Assembly (NCBI RefSeq): GCF_013372285.1
Contig: NZ_CP054301.1
Coordinates: forward strand, 2,783,001-2,847,000
Source: Marinomonas primoryensis
Lineage (GTDB): Bacteria; Pseudomonadota; Gammaproteobacteria; Pseudomonadales; Marinomonadaceae
Direction: 5' to 3'
DNA: 64,000 nucleotides
Shown: in pieces, positions 26,845-34,444 of the stretch
Position numbering within the stretch: position 1 is the first letter of the stretch
How the letters are laid out: each line of letters starts with the position of its first letter
Translations under genes and position numbers: made by a program
The notes under the pieces: model-generated
Database searches by the model: none
What the model was told of the DNA's origin: nothing
Seen by the model: only the letters and a program-made list of their open reading frames with translations

Positions 26845-28506
26845 ATGATCATGAATGAAGAGCGCCACATATATGAGGCGCTTACTAGGCTAAATTATTT
26901 TCCAAATCAAAAAGAAGGTGAAAATGAGCTACCACCTTGTTTTTCTACGAGGCAATACACTCCGGAAATTGTCGAGCTAATTGTTGCCTGTGTTGAAGAA
27001 AAAGAGAGACGAAAGCTTGGCTATGATCAAGTCGAGTACTCGCTAACAAGACATAATAATGTTCCTAGGAAGCTAGGCCTTATACATCCTAAAGCGTACG
27101 CCCATTTAGCAAAAACGATTTCAGATAACTGGAAAGAAATAAAAGTAATATCGGAGAATAAGTGCAGTATTATAAAGCCTGACTTACATGCTGATGGACG
27201 GATAATGATAATGAATTATGAAGATTCGTCATCAAAGGTTAGTAGATCTTCTCTAGAGGGGTTTGGGAAGCGGTTCAGAGTTCATGCTGATATATCTAAC
27301 TGCTATCATAGTATTTATTCTCACTCGATCCCTTGGGCAGTATTAGGCTTTAATGAGTCCAAAATAAAACTTTCCAAAGGAAATTCAGGAAGGGGTCACT
27401 GGACGGATGAACTAGATTTATACACTAGAAAGTCTAAGAGAAATGAGACTTTAGGTATTGCTATTGGCCCTGCTACCTCGAGTATTATAGTTGAACTGAT
27501 TCTGGGGCATATTGATAATGCTTTAAATATAAAAGGGTTTATTTTTAAGAGGTATATCGATGACTATATATGCCACTGTACTACTCACGAAGATTCACAG
27601 AATTTCATTCGGGAATTGGGCCGACAATTAAATCGTTTTAAGTTAAATTTAAATATCAACAAGACAAAAGTCGTAGAGCTTCCTGAGCCGATATCGGACG
27701 ATTGGGTCTCAGAATTAACCGCGTCGCTTCCCTCATTATTTACCGACTCGACTTACATAAAACGAAAATACTTACTTTCTGAATTGACGGTGTATTTTGA
27801 CAGGGCTGTAATAATCAACAAAAGGACTCCCGATGGAAGTGTTTTGAAGTATGCTGTAAAAACCGTACTTGGATTCATCGATAATAGCGCGGTCCCTTCA
27901 GTCCTTGATTATTTAATTAACTTGGCATGGTATTTTCCTCTCCTATTGCCGTGCTTGGATTCTCTTATATCACATGAATCAGTTAACCCCGAAGTCTTCA
28001 GCGAAAGGCTAAACGCTATAATCATGGAGAATGCTAAGAACAATAGGTCGGATGGAATGGCGTGGCCGCTCTACTATCTTAAAAAGCACAACCTAAAAGC
28101 TAGTAGAGAAGCATGTGTGTCGGTCTATAAATCAGAAGACTGCATAGCTCTTCTCTGTCTATACTCACTTGGAGGGTTAAGAGATCAAATAATCAGCTTT
28201 GCTAATGATTTGGTCTGTAAGACCGAATATGAAAAAGACCAGTACTGGTTGTTGTTGTACCAGCTGTATAGGGAAGATCTTTTAATTAACGTATATCGAG
28301 ATAACTGCGTCTTTGAACTAATGAAGAATAACGAGGTTAATTTCCTCCCGGCTGAGAACGAACTGTCAATATGCGAAAAGTACTGCGATTACCTTAATAA
28401 CCCCTTTAGAAAAATGCCGCTAAAGGAAGTTACCGATTCTGATGTAAATGATAAGCCATTTGATGTTTGGTGTGCTGAATATAGGATTCAAAAGAGAACA
28501 ATTTAG
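26845..28506 (+). CDS. Abi/UG-type (DRT-like) reverse transcriptase, probable anti-phage protein, on an integron-like cassette
   Basis: 553 residues. The reverse-transcriptase palm is clear: FRVHADISNCYHSIYSHSIPWA carries the first catalytic Asp149, and FKRYIDDYICHC carries Asp239-Asp240 (YIDD in place of the retroviral YxDD variants); LNINKTKVVELPEP follows as the next motif. Residues about 300-553 are a helical region without an integrase, HNH or maturase. The DISNCY...HSIPWA arrangement and long alpha-helical tail are what I know of Abi (AbiA/AbiK/AbiP2) and other UG/DRT defence reverse transcriptases. Retron hallmarks and an msr-msd were not recognised. AT-rich, bounded by attC-like sites, with a hairpin on its stop codon. 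Exact UG class unknown. Confidence 0.85.
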   Translation: MIMNEERHIYEALTRLNYFPNQKEGENELPPCFSTRQYTPEIVELIVACVEEKERRKLGYDQVEYSLTRHNNVPRKLGLIHPKAYAHLAKTISDNWKEIKVISENKCSIIKPDLHADGRIMIMNYEDSSSKVSRSSLEGFGKRFRVHADISNCYHSIYSHSIPWAVLGFNESKIKLSKGNSGRGHWTDELDLYTRKSKRNETLGIAIGPATSSIIVELILGHIDNALNIKGFIFKRYIDDYICHCTTHEDSQNFIRELGRQLNRFKLNLNINKTKVVELPEPISDDWVSELTASLPSLFTDSTYIKRKYLLSELTVYFDRAVIINKRTPDGSVLKYAVKTVLGFIDNSAVPSVLDYLINLAWYFPLLLPCLDSLISHESVNPEVFSERLNAIIMENAKNNRSDGMAWPLYYLKKHNLKASREACVSVYKSEDCIALLCLYSLGGLRDQIISFANDLVCKTEYEKDQYWLLLYQLYREDLLINVYRDNCVFELMKNNEVNFLPAENELSICEKYCDYLNNPFRKMPLKEVTDSDVNDKPFDVWCAEYRIQKRTI

Positions 28507-28541
28507 GTCAGATGAAAATTAAAATTTATTTTCATCTGACC
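28505..28541. repeat. GTCAG hairpin repeat, copy 2
   Basis: AGGTCAGATGAAAAT and ATTTTCATCTGACCT form a perfect 15-base stem around a 7-base AT loop. It begins within the stop codon of the reverse-transcriptase gene. Same family as copies at 26602 and 30053. Confidence 0.8.
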
Positions 28542-28554
28542 TCAACTTTTGGAT

Positions 28555-28628
28555 TCATAACTGTTTACTAGGTTCCACTTCGTTTTATTTTAGCCAACGA
28601 TTAATCACCGCTTATTGCGGCGTTAGAC
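28555..28628 (+). other. attC-like integron recombination site 2
   Basis: The left core TCATAAC (28555-28561) is the exact complement of GTTATGA, the core at the start of the reverse-transcriptase cassette, as a circularised cassette requires. The right core GTTAGAC (28622-28628) matches GTTRRRY perfectly and is preceded by GCGGC. A CCGC-TTATT-GCGG hairpin lies just inside. 74 bases, similar to short attC sites. The arms between cores pair only weakly, which lowers confidence. Confidence 0.72.
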
Positions 28629-28644
28629 TTTTAAGGATGTAGAT

Positions 28645-29082
28645 ATGCTGAAGCACATCAGTGATGAAAGTGAATCTTACGGAATTTCTGTAACTGTTTC
28701 GGGATTGCTAGCAGGTTTTTCGTTTACAGCAATGATCGCTATTATTGCATTACAAGAGGTTGCAGTGTTCATTGATATGGCATTCTATTCATTTCTAATA
28801 GCTACCTTTTGCTTTTTAATTTCCACGCTAGGTGGCTGGGCGACTCTTGAATGGGTTAGTGAATTAAAAACCGATGACTTCAAGAAAACTTTCTTTCACA
28901 ATGGTTGTATATGGGGATTTCTTTTGGGGCTTTTAGCGTTTTTGTTGGGGGTAGTCGCAACAGCTTTTCTCTATTCGACTCAGGCTGGAATTATCGCGAG
29001 CACTTTGAGTTTCTGCACTTTATTATTTTTCATAAAGGTAGCTCAGGAAATATCAAATGCAATGAAAAAGCTCGCGACATAA
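28645..29082 (+). CDS. Four-helix membrane protein, unknown, on the cassette after the reverse transcriptase
   Basis: 145 residues. Four hydrophobic segments: about 18-37 (GLLAGFSFTAMIAIIAL), 42-65 (FYSFLIATFCFLISTLGGWA), 88-110 (WGFLLGLLAFLLGVVATAFL) and 115-132. The N-terminus is short and charged, and the C-terminus ends in a basic segment. The ATG at 28645 follows AAGGATG. The cassette opens with TTAGAC at 28623, so the leader is only about 20 bases. I do not recognise the family; small membrane proteins with this layout are common in integron cassettes, and some act as abortive-infection effectors. Confidence 0.65.
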   Translation: MLKHISDESESYGISVTVSGLLAGFSFTAMIAIIALQEVAVFIDMAFYSFLIATFCFLISTLGGWATLEWVSELKTDDFKKTFFHNGCIWGFLLGLLAFLLGVVATAFLYSTQAGIIASTLSFCTLLFFIKVAQEISNAMKKLAT

Positions 29083-29103
29083 ATCGTATGCAAGTCGTTC
29101 TTA

Positions 29104-29169
29104 TACTAACAAAAGTATTCACTCGACTGCACCTCGCAACCCCGATTGCGCGAACCTATGGCGTTTCAG
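29104..29169 (+). other. Possible third attC-like site
   Basis: Left TACTAAC (29104-29110) matches five of seven bases of the expected GTCTAAC. Right GGCGTTTCAG (core GTTTCAG, 29163-29169) has the usual GGCGTT but not RRRY. An inner CGCAA-CCCCGA-TTGCG hairpin lies between. It has the right size (66 bases) and position, just after the membrane-protein gene. Degenerate or a false match. Confidence 0.4.
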
Positions 29170-29207
29170 AGTCATTTCAAAATATCTTCTCGCAAGCCGA
29201 CAAAACC

Positions 29208-29262
29208 AATCAACCCCATCTTCCGTCTTCCCCTTGAAGAAAGGGGAAGAAACTAAAGCGTT
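29208..29262. repeat. CCCCATCTTCC repeat, copy A
   Basis: A segment containing CAACCCCATCTTCC, then a CTTCCCCTT / AAGGGGAAG hairpin and ACTAAAGC. A near-identical copy is at 31668-31722, and the left half of 9207-9348 belongs to the same family. REP-like dispersed element. Confidence 0.65.
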
Positions 29263-29289
29263 GATGAACTAAACGCCCTCTCCACAAAA

Positions 29290-29356
29290 ATAGCCTAGTG
29301 CGTGCCATGGCTGCATAAAGAATCTGGTTTCTTTCAGTGGATAGGCACCCCAGTTG
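29290..29356 (-). pseudogene. Frameshifted remnant of a DEDDy 3'-5' exonuclease gene
   Basis: The minus strand reads NWGAYPLK, then after a single-base deletion NQILYAA, matching NWGAYPLKKNQIQYAA of the intact exonuclease at 32068-32679. The nucleotide match extends over about 65 bases (roughly 85 percent in the core). Only the exo III region survives. It sits beside repeat copy A. Confidence 0.75.
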
Positions 29357-29441
29357 TGTTAGTACAGCCGTCCTATCTAAGCCGCTTTCATTGACTGACG
29401 ACCTGTTTAGAGACTATATTTGGTCTTAATTAGAGGTGTTT

Positions 29442-29717
29442 ATGAAATTATCAGATCAAATCAAACCTATTAGCTATTTAAAAGCTCATGCCGCTGAAGT
29501 CGTGCGTAACCTGTCTGCTAACATGCAGCCCATGGTGATCACTCAAAACGGTGAGGCTAAGGCGGTTATACAAGACATCAAAAGCTATGAGCAAACCCAA
29601 GAAACTATGGCGCTGCTTAAGATGTTGGCTTTGGGCCAGCGTCAAGTCGACGAAGGAAAGGTTCAGCCTGCTGGTGATGTTGTGGCTAAGCTTCGTAATC
29701 GGAGCAGTAGACGCTAA
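29442..29717 (+). CDS. Type II antitoxin, Phd/YefM family
   Basis: 91 residues from the ATG at 29442, preceded by AGAGG. The N-terminal DNA-binding fold has the Phd/YefM pattern: IKPISYLKAHAAEVVRNL, then MVITQNGEAKAVIQDIKSYEQ. The acidic/polar C-terminus would wrap the toxin. It overlaps the toxin start by one base. The complex probably represses its own promoter, which would lie just upstream (29360-29435). Confidence 0.92.
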   Translation: MKLSDQIKPISYLKAHAAEVVRNLSANMQPMVITQNGEAKAVIQDIKSYEQTQETMALLKMLALGQRQVDEGKVQPAGDVVAKLRNRSSRR

Positions 29718-30043
29718 TGAGTTATCAGGTATTTCTCACTGATGATGCCGCTTACGATCTAGAGGCTCTATACGACTATATCGAATCTCATAATATCCGC
29801 GAAAAAGCGGATTTCGTTCTCGACAAAATCGAGGAGGCATTTTTAAGCCTTGCCGATAACCCAGAGCGCGGGACTTATCCTAATGAGTTGCTCGCTGTCG
29901 GCCTACGTGAATACCGAGAAATCTATTTCAAAGCCTACCGCATTATTTACCGAATTAGCTCGTCGTCTATTTATGTCATGGTGATCGCTGATGGTCGTCG
30001 CGATATGCAATCCCTTCTCGAACGCCGCTTGTTCCAAGCCTAA
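29717..30043 (+). CDS. Type II toxin, RelE/ParE family
   Basis: 108 residues. RelE/ParE fold: YQVFLTDDAAYDLEALYDYI at the N-terminus, FLSLADNPERGTYPNEL in the middle and FKAYRIIYRISSSSIYVMVIADGRRDMQSLLERR at the end, which is the arrangement of ParE-type toxins (DNA gyrase) as well as some RelE mRNA interferases. The sequence alone does not separate the two. Its start overlaps the antitoxin stop by one base. The pair sits in the accessory region and may stabilise it. Confidence 0.92.
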   Translation: MSYQVFLTDDAAYDLEALYDYIESHNIREKADFVLDKIEEAFLSLADNPERGTYPNELLAVGLREYREIYFKAYRIIYRISSSSIYVMVIADGRRDMQSLLERRLFQA

Positions 30044-30052
30044 GGATATAAT

Positions 30053-30100
30053 GGGTCAGCTAAGGTCTGATAAAGAATAGGGTAATTCTTCATCTGACCC
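30053..30100. repeat. GTCAG hairpin repeat, copy 3
   Basis: Outer GGGTCAG and CTGACCC arms enclose a further imperfect stem (GGTCTGATAAAGAAT against ATTCTTCATCTGACC). Same family as the copies at 26602 and 28505, but more degenerate. It follows the toxin stop by 9 bases. Confidence 0.65.
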
Positions 30101-30639
30101 TAAATTTACTAAGCTCTGAGAAAGTAAGGTATAGATGGGTTTTTCTGCTACTAGGAAGGGAGCGTTAAACTGGCTCTGAAACGCAATAAGATCGCGCAGT
30201 ACAGAAAAGCTTCCCGTCTTTATAGGCTCCGCTGACTGATAAGTTAAAAGTGAAGAGAATCATTTACTCAATAATTACTCTAAAAAGCGAAAAGATAGAA
30301 AAATCCACCACCCTTTTGATTTTCTGAACGGGTTACCAATGTGAAATCGACTTGATTGCAGATTCATTAGATATGAATTTTCTGTCATACGCTTGATTCA
30401 CTGACTTGTAAAAGTAGCTATGAATCTAAAATACTAAATAATGAAACGCGTTTCTGGTTACAAAGCCGCAAATAGGATATTTTATCTCTGTTTGGAGATT
30501 GTGCTTGTATAACCTTCCTTACTGTATAGCTTTCATCGAGAAAGTTTCAATTTAGCTTTTGGCCTTAATAAAAGTAAATTTTTAATGGTCAAAAATAGGA
30601 ATTTAATTAAAAAATATTAATTATCAACAGGGATCTAAA
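30101..30639. other. Gap of about 540 bases without a recognised gene
   Basis: AT-rich, increasingly so toward the lipoprotein start at 30640, where promoter-like AT-rich DNA is expected. No repeat, RNA or gene could be identified. Confidence 0.4.
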
Positions 30640-31344
30640 ATGAAAAAAATTCTAAGTTTTATCATACTGGCAGTAGTCATAACGGGGTGTTCAAGTACAA
30701 AACCTATATTAAACCTTCAAAATGAGCCTGTTAGTGAGCATATTTCTATAACCGATGTAACACAAATCGAAGTTCAAGAGGCAATTCTCGCAGCTGGAGC
30801 AAAACTTGGTTGGACTGGTGAGGTTATTGAGCCTGGGTTAATTGATGCAACACTTCAATTAAGAACCCATGAAGCGGTAGTTGAAATTTCCTACTCAGAT
30901 AAACAATATAGTATCAATTATAAAAGCAGTAAAAACCTTAAGTATAAGGATGGAAATATCCATAAAAACTATAATAGATGGGTAGCCAACTTATCAAAAA
31001 CGATTAAAGAACAAGTCATTTATAGAGCATCGCTAACGGGTGATGAAGCGATTGTTAATACATCAAAAGGTATGTCAATTTGGGAAGTGGATGGTGATAG
31101 AAAAGTAAGTGCTATTAGAATAATGTCGACTGGCGTAGGGTTGAACTCTGTATTATTTTCAGAAGGTACTCACACTATTGGAGGCATGGTTGTAAAACGC
31201 CAATTAAAAATTGGATCGGTTGACTACAAAGCAAAGCATGAATACCTGATTGATTACGTGATTGAAGATAAGAAAATTTATTACTGGGTGAAAGATTTGA
31301 CTGATAATGTTGTTGTTTATGGTACGGATAGAAAATCTCAGTAG
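30640..31344 (+). CDS. Lipoprotein, unknown function
   Basis: 234 residues. A signal peptide with a lipobox (FIILAVVITGCSS) puts the lipidated Cys at residue 17. Mature residues about 30-130 form an alpha/beta region (ITDVTQIEVQEAILAAGAKL, GLIDATLQLRTHEAVVEISY) that resembles outer-membrane lipoproteins around 100 residues long; the rest (about 140-234) is beta-rich with no known motif. AT-rich and flanked by repeats. There is no obvious partner gene. A weak imperfect hairpin follows. Confidence 0.7.
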   Translation: MKKILSFIILAVVITGCSSTKPILNLQNEPVSEHISITDVTQIEVQEAILAAGAKLGWTGEVIEPGLIDATLQLRTHEAVVEISYSDKQYSINYKSSKNLKYKDGNIHKNYNRWVANLSKTIKEQVIYRASLTGDEAIVNTSKGMSIWEVDGDRKVSAIRIMSTGVGLNSVLFSEGTHTIGGMVVKRQLKIGSVDYKAKHEYLIDYVIEDKKIYYWVKDLTDNVVVYGTDRKSQ

Positions 31345-31434
31345 AGCGTATCATTTTAAAATTTTGAGAAAGCTTCTATTTTTACAAGATGGTCATTGTT
31401 CGTAACACGAAGGCTATCTGACTCAATGAAATTG

Positions 31435-31478
31435 AAGTGGTTATGCCTATAGAAATAATACTAGAGGCATAGCCACTT
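31435..31478. repeat. 18-base imperfect inverted repeat downstream of the lipoprotein gene
   Basis: AAGTGGTTATGCCTATAG faces CTAGAGGCATAGCCACTT with two mismatches around a short AT loop. No T-run follows. It may stabilise the mRNA end; otherwise the gap 31345-31766 holds only this and repeat copy B. Confidence 0.6.
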
Positions 31479-31667
31479 ATCTGATGATGTTATTGATACC
31501 GAACTCTATGTTAAAAAAAACTTTTGGCAGCTCCTAAATTTAGGCTTAATATTTTCATAGAGGGAGGCACGACTTAATAAATATATTTGGTTATTTTTTA
31601 ATCAGCTAGAAAGGTAACACGCACAGCAAAGCCAGTATAAAAGTTAGGAATGCAAAGCGTTTGAAAA

Positions 31668-31722
31668 GAACCAATAACCCCATCTTCCGTCTTCCTCTTG
31701 AAGAAAGGGAAGAGACTAAGCC
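31668..31722. repeat. CCCCATCTTCC repeat, copy B
   Basis: AACCCCATCTTCCGTCTTCC followed by a TTGAAGAAAG loop and GGGAAGAGACTAAG. Almost identical to copy A at 29208. The two copies bracket the remnant exonuclease, toxin-antitoxin and lipoprotein segment. Confidence 0.65.
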
Positions 31723-31766
31723 CCATATTCTGTAGGTTGCCTGTAATGACGCTTTAATAAAAAAAC

Positions 31767-32081
31767 CTAACCAATCAATTCATATGAAATCACATACAGG
31801 CGTTCAACATCTGGATATATTTCTTGGATGATGTTTTTCAGTTCTGGCAGTGTCATGTTTTCTTGTTGGGCGTGAAATTCCGACAGTTGGCTGAATCCGA
31901 TGGCATCGACAGATTGGATTTTCAATGCACAAAACCATCGATCATTTTCATAGGTGGACACTTGTACCACGCTGTTTGGTGCATAGTCTTTTTCTGCTTC
32001 ATCACGAATAGTGATGGTTTTCTTGCCTAATAATATGTCGGCTTCGAATCGTTCGAAAAACGTTATTTTAGACAGGCTCAA
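31767..32081 (-). CDS. yqfB: N(4)-acetylcytidine amidohydrolase (YqfB-type ASCH domain)
   Basis: 104 residues matching E. coli YqfB: ITFFERFEADILLGKKTITIRDEAE at the start (ASCH nucleotide-binding motif with the KT and RDE residues), then HAQQENMTLPELKNIIQEIYP and YVISYEL. It hydrolyses N4-acetylcytidine to cytidine. It overlaps the 3' end of the exonuclease gene upstream by 14 bases, so the two are cotranscribed. Confidence 0.94.
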   Translation of the reverse strand: MSLSKITFFERFEADILLGKKTITIRDEAEKDYAPNSVVQVSTYENDRWFCALKIQSVDAIGFSQLSEFHAQQENMTLPELKNIIQEIYPDVERLYVISYELIG

Positions 32082-32679
32082 GGCTCTTTCCTTTTATTAT
32101 TTTTCGATTCAATGTTTGTTCAATGCAGATAGCCGAATGGGCATCATTAGCAGCATACTGAATCTGGTTTTTCTTAAGTGGATACGCACCCCAGTTTGAT
32201 TTTTGAGCGCCTTTTCCTAGACGTGCTTTTAGTACCATGGCAACAGCGGCTCGTGCGCCAATGCTGTTTTTTTCTCCGGCTAAATTTTTTAACGTAACCG
32301 ATAAATCTTGCGTATTGACTATGTCTATATTCAATTTATTGCGCAGCTCTTTATTATCACCTTTGAGGCCGAACCCAACTTTTTGGATATTGGAATTGCT
32401 TAATATTTGCGAAACCGCGGCAACAGCGGCGGGGAATCGAGTTGGAAATAAAAATGCCTTTGATTGCGTTGCCAGTTGGATTAACGCAGGTCCGGGACTC
32501 ACCTCACCTTTACGAAAAATAGGTTTGCTTTCCGTATCGAATCCCAAGCACGTTTCGTTTTCCAGTTCTTTTAGTGCGTCTGTAGCATCCTGTTCATTTT
32601 CAATGATCTTAATCTCTGAAAGATCAAGACCAACATACAAAGGCAACTCAAGAATCTGTTCCTTAGTAGGACGTTCCAT
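32068..32679 (-). CDS. DEDDy-type 3'-5' exonuclease domain protein
   Basis: 203 residues. All exo motifs are present: FDTESKP (exo I, about residue 47-49), FGLKGDNKEL (exo II) and QYAANDAHSA (exo III, Y-x3-D). It consists of the RNase D-like fold alone, without HRDC. Related single-domain proteins process RNA or act in DNA repair; the substrate is unknown. A decayed fragment of a second copy is at 29290-29356. It is translated with yqfB. Confidence 0.88.
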   Translation of the reverse strand: MERPTKEQILELPLYVGLDLSEIKIIENEQDATDALKELENETCLGFDTESKPIFRKGEVSPGPALIQLATQSKAFLFPTRFPAAVAAVSQILSNSNIQKVGFGLKGDNKELRNKLNIDIVNTQDLSVTLKNLAGEKNSIGARAAVAMVLKARLGKGAQKSNWGAYPLKKNQIQYAANDAHSAICIEQTLNRKIIKGKSLEPV

Positions 32680-32833
32680 ATCATATCTCTTTAATTGTTA
32701 ATGCTTAGACCAAAATCCGAGGAGAGAATAAAAACCAATGGTTCTATAAAACACTAATCATAACCTAGCACGATCAAACGCATGTTATAATCGCGATCAA
32801 ACACATGCTATAGCCGAAGGTTTGGGCTAAAAA

Positions 32834-33730
32834 ATGGCCATTTCTGAACATCCCTCAAAACTGAGTTTACCGCAGACGAATCCCGGCGTCGTCACCGTAT
32901 TGGAATACCTAATCATTAAGTTTCCTTATGTTGATGCGCAGATTTGGCAACAACGTATGGCCGATGGCAAAGTTCACTGGCACGACGGCTCACTGATAAA
33001 CGCGCAATCACGCTTTCAGCCACAGCAGCGGGTTTACTATTACAGAGAAGTCGAAAGCGAACCCTGTATTCCTTTTAAAGAATCAATACTCTTTCAGGAT
33101 CAGCATATTTTAGTCGCCTATAAACCCCACTTTCTCGCCGTTACGCCTGGTGGTATCTATGTGAATGAATGTTTGCAAAATCGTTTACGTCGCAGCACAG
33201 GCATCGAAAGCTTACAAGCGCTGCACCGCTTGGACAGAGTGACAGCCGGTTTAGTGATGTTCTCTATTAATCCAGACACTCGCCATGATTATCATCGGTT
33301 ATTTGAAACGCGACAAATACACAAAACCTATCAGGCCATAGCAAGCATCAGCAGCGATGACCATCTAATCGATAAAAAGTGGGACGTTAGGAATCGTATC
33401 GTGCCGTCTGAACCACGCTTTCTCATGCAAGTGACTAAAGGCGAAGCTAACAGCCATTCGATGATTCGATGCGTGCAACAAACGACTCAGCAGGCACTGT
33501 TTGAACTGCACCCAGTAACAGGGAAAACCCATCAGTTGCGTCTACATATGCAAACATTGGGTTGGCCGATTCTGAACGATAAATATTACCCGCAACTACA
33601 ACCTCAATCAGCGGATAATTATTCAGCGCCATTGCAGTTACTGGCCAAGGAACTTCAGTTTATTGACCCAATCACTCAGCATTCTAGACACTTTCGTTAT
33701 GACGACAACTTGCTATTAGACCAAAAATAA
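32834..33730 (+). CDS. RluA-family pseudouridine synthase
   Basis: 298 residues. The N-terminal part is a partial S4-like region (LEYLIIKFPYVDAQIWQQRM, VHWHDGSLI), then the synthase core, with catalytic Asp in LQALHRLDRVTAGLVMFS, followed by HKTYQAIA and the C-terminal LHPVTGKTHQLRLHMQTLGWPILNDKYY. Position in RluA/RluC/RluD/TruC cannot be fixed; it resembles the YqcB/TruC-like and RluA-like group. It stands alone on the plus strand. Confidence 0.9.
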   Translation: MAISEHPSKLSLPQTNPGVVTVLEYLIIKFPYVDAQIWQQRMADGKVHWHDGSLINAQSRFQPQQRVYYYREVESEPCIPFKESILFQDQHILVAYKPHFLAVTPGGIYVNECLQNRLRRSTGIESLQALHRLDRVTAGLVMFSINPDTRHDYHRLFETRQIHKTYQAIASISSDDHLIDKKWDVRNRIVPSEPRFLMQVTKGEANSHSMIRCVQQTTQQALFELHPVTGKTHQLRLHMQTLGWPILNDKYYPQLQPQSADNYSAPLQLLAKELQFIDPITQHSRHFRYDDNLLLDQK

Positions 33731-33796
33731 CGCTGTCATTAGACCAAGAACAACGTCATCTTAGCAGTCTTGGCCGATGATTTTGAATTTGGTCTT

Positions 33797-34216
33797 TTAC
33801 GCTTCTTTCAGTTCTTTTAAGAGATCATGAATTTCAGCTTTAAGTTCTTTATCGATGATTTTATTGCTGTGTATTTTGGCTTGTTCCAAATACTCAATGG
33901 CGCTCGCTTTTTCACCCAATTCTATTTTCAGCAACGCGGCTGAAAAGCCAATCGATGATAGGTAATCTTTTGAATTCATCGCGGCGGCTTTCAACAACGC
34001 TTTGTCGTAAATAGAAACCGCCAATTCTAAATCATCGGTGAAATCCCCCAGTGTTTCCCACTGTACAGGGTGATCTTTGTCCGTATCGTCGTTGTCGTTA
34101 CAGATTGCCTTCAATTCTTCATAATAAGTATCAAAGCCAGTTTGGTCCTTTTTATGAGCGCAACTCATTAATTCTTTGGCTAGAAAAAGGACTTCTTTGT
34201 ATATTTTCGTGTTCAT
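33797..34216 (-). CDS. TPR-like helical hypothetical protein
   Basis: 139 residues, soluble and fully helical, with a TPR-like pair near the middle (DDLELAVSIYDKALLKAAAM, then FSAALLKIELGEKASAIEYL). Acidic N-terminal half. No catalytic motif. Function unknown. The ATG at 34216 is followed by a simple single-gene layout. Confidence 0.72.
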   Translation of the reverse strand: MNTKIYKEVLFLAKELMSCAHKKDQTGFDTYYEELKAICNDNDDTDKDHPVQWETLGDFTDDLELAVSIYDKALLKAAAMNSKDYLSSIGFSAALLKIELGEKASAIEYLEQAKIHSNKIIDKELKAEIHDLLKELKEA

Positions 34217-34444
34217 AATTCACTCTATATTAGACATTCAGCGATGCAATGAAGGGTATGTTAATTTTTATAGCGTATTTATGACAGCTTTTGTCGCGCT
34301 TCAAGCATATCGACTGGTTCTGTAAGCGTTCGCTTGTGCTATTAACGCTGGCGATCCACTTACATGTGCACCAAAGAACCTCTGTCATTGTTGGCTAATG
34401 CGATATTAAAACCAAACGCCGTACTTTCTTCTGAGTAAAAAAGC

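Noticed and set aside
26845..28506. Retron or group II intron reverse transcriptase
   Set aside because: No msr-msd-like inverted repeats were recognised beside it, and no maturase, HNH or intron RNA domains are visible. The C-terminus is long and unlike both groups. A structured-RNA search would be more decisive.
29442..30043. Toxin-antitoxin pair as a fourth integron cassette
   Set aside because: TA pairs are common cassettes, but no attC-like core or paired arms were found after the toxin gene or directly before the antitoxin.
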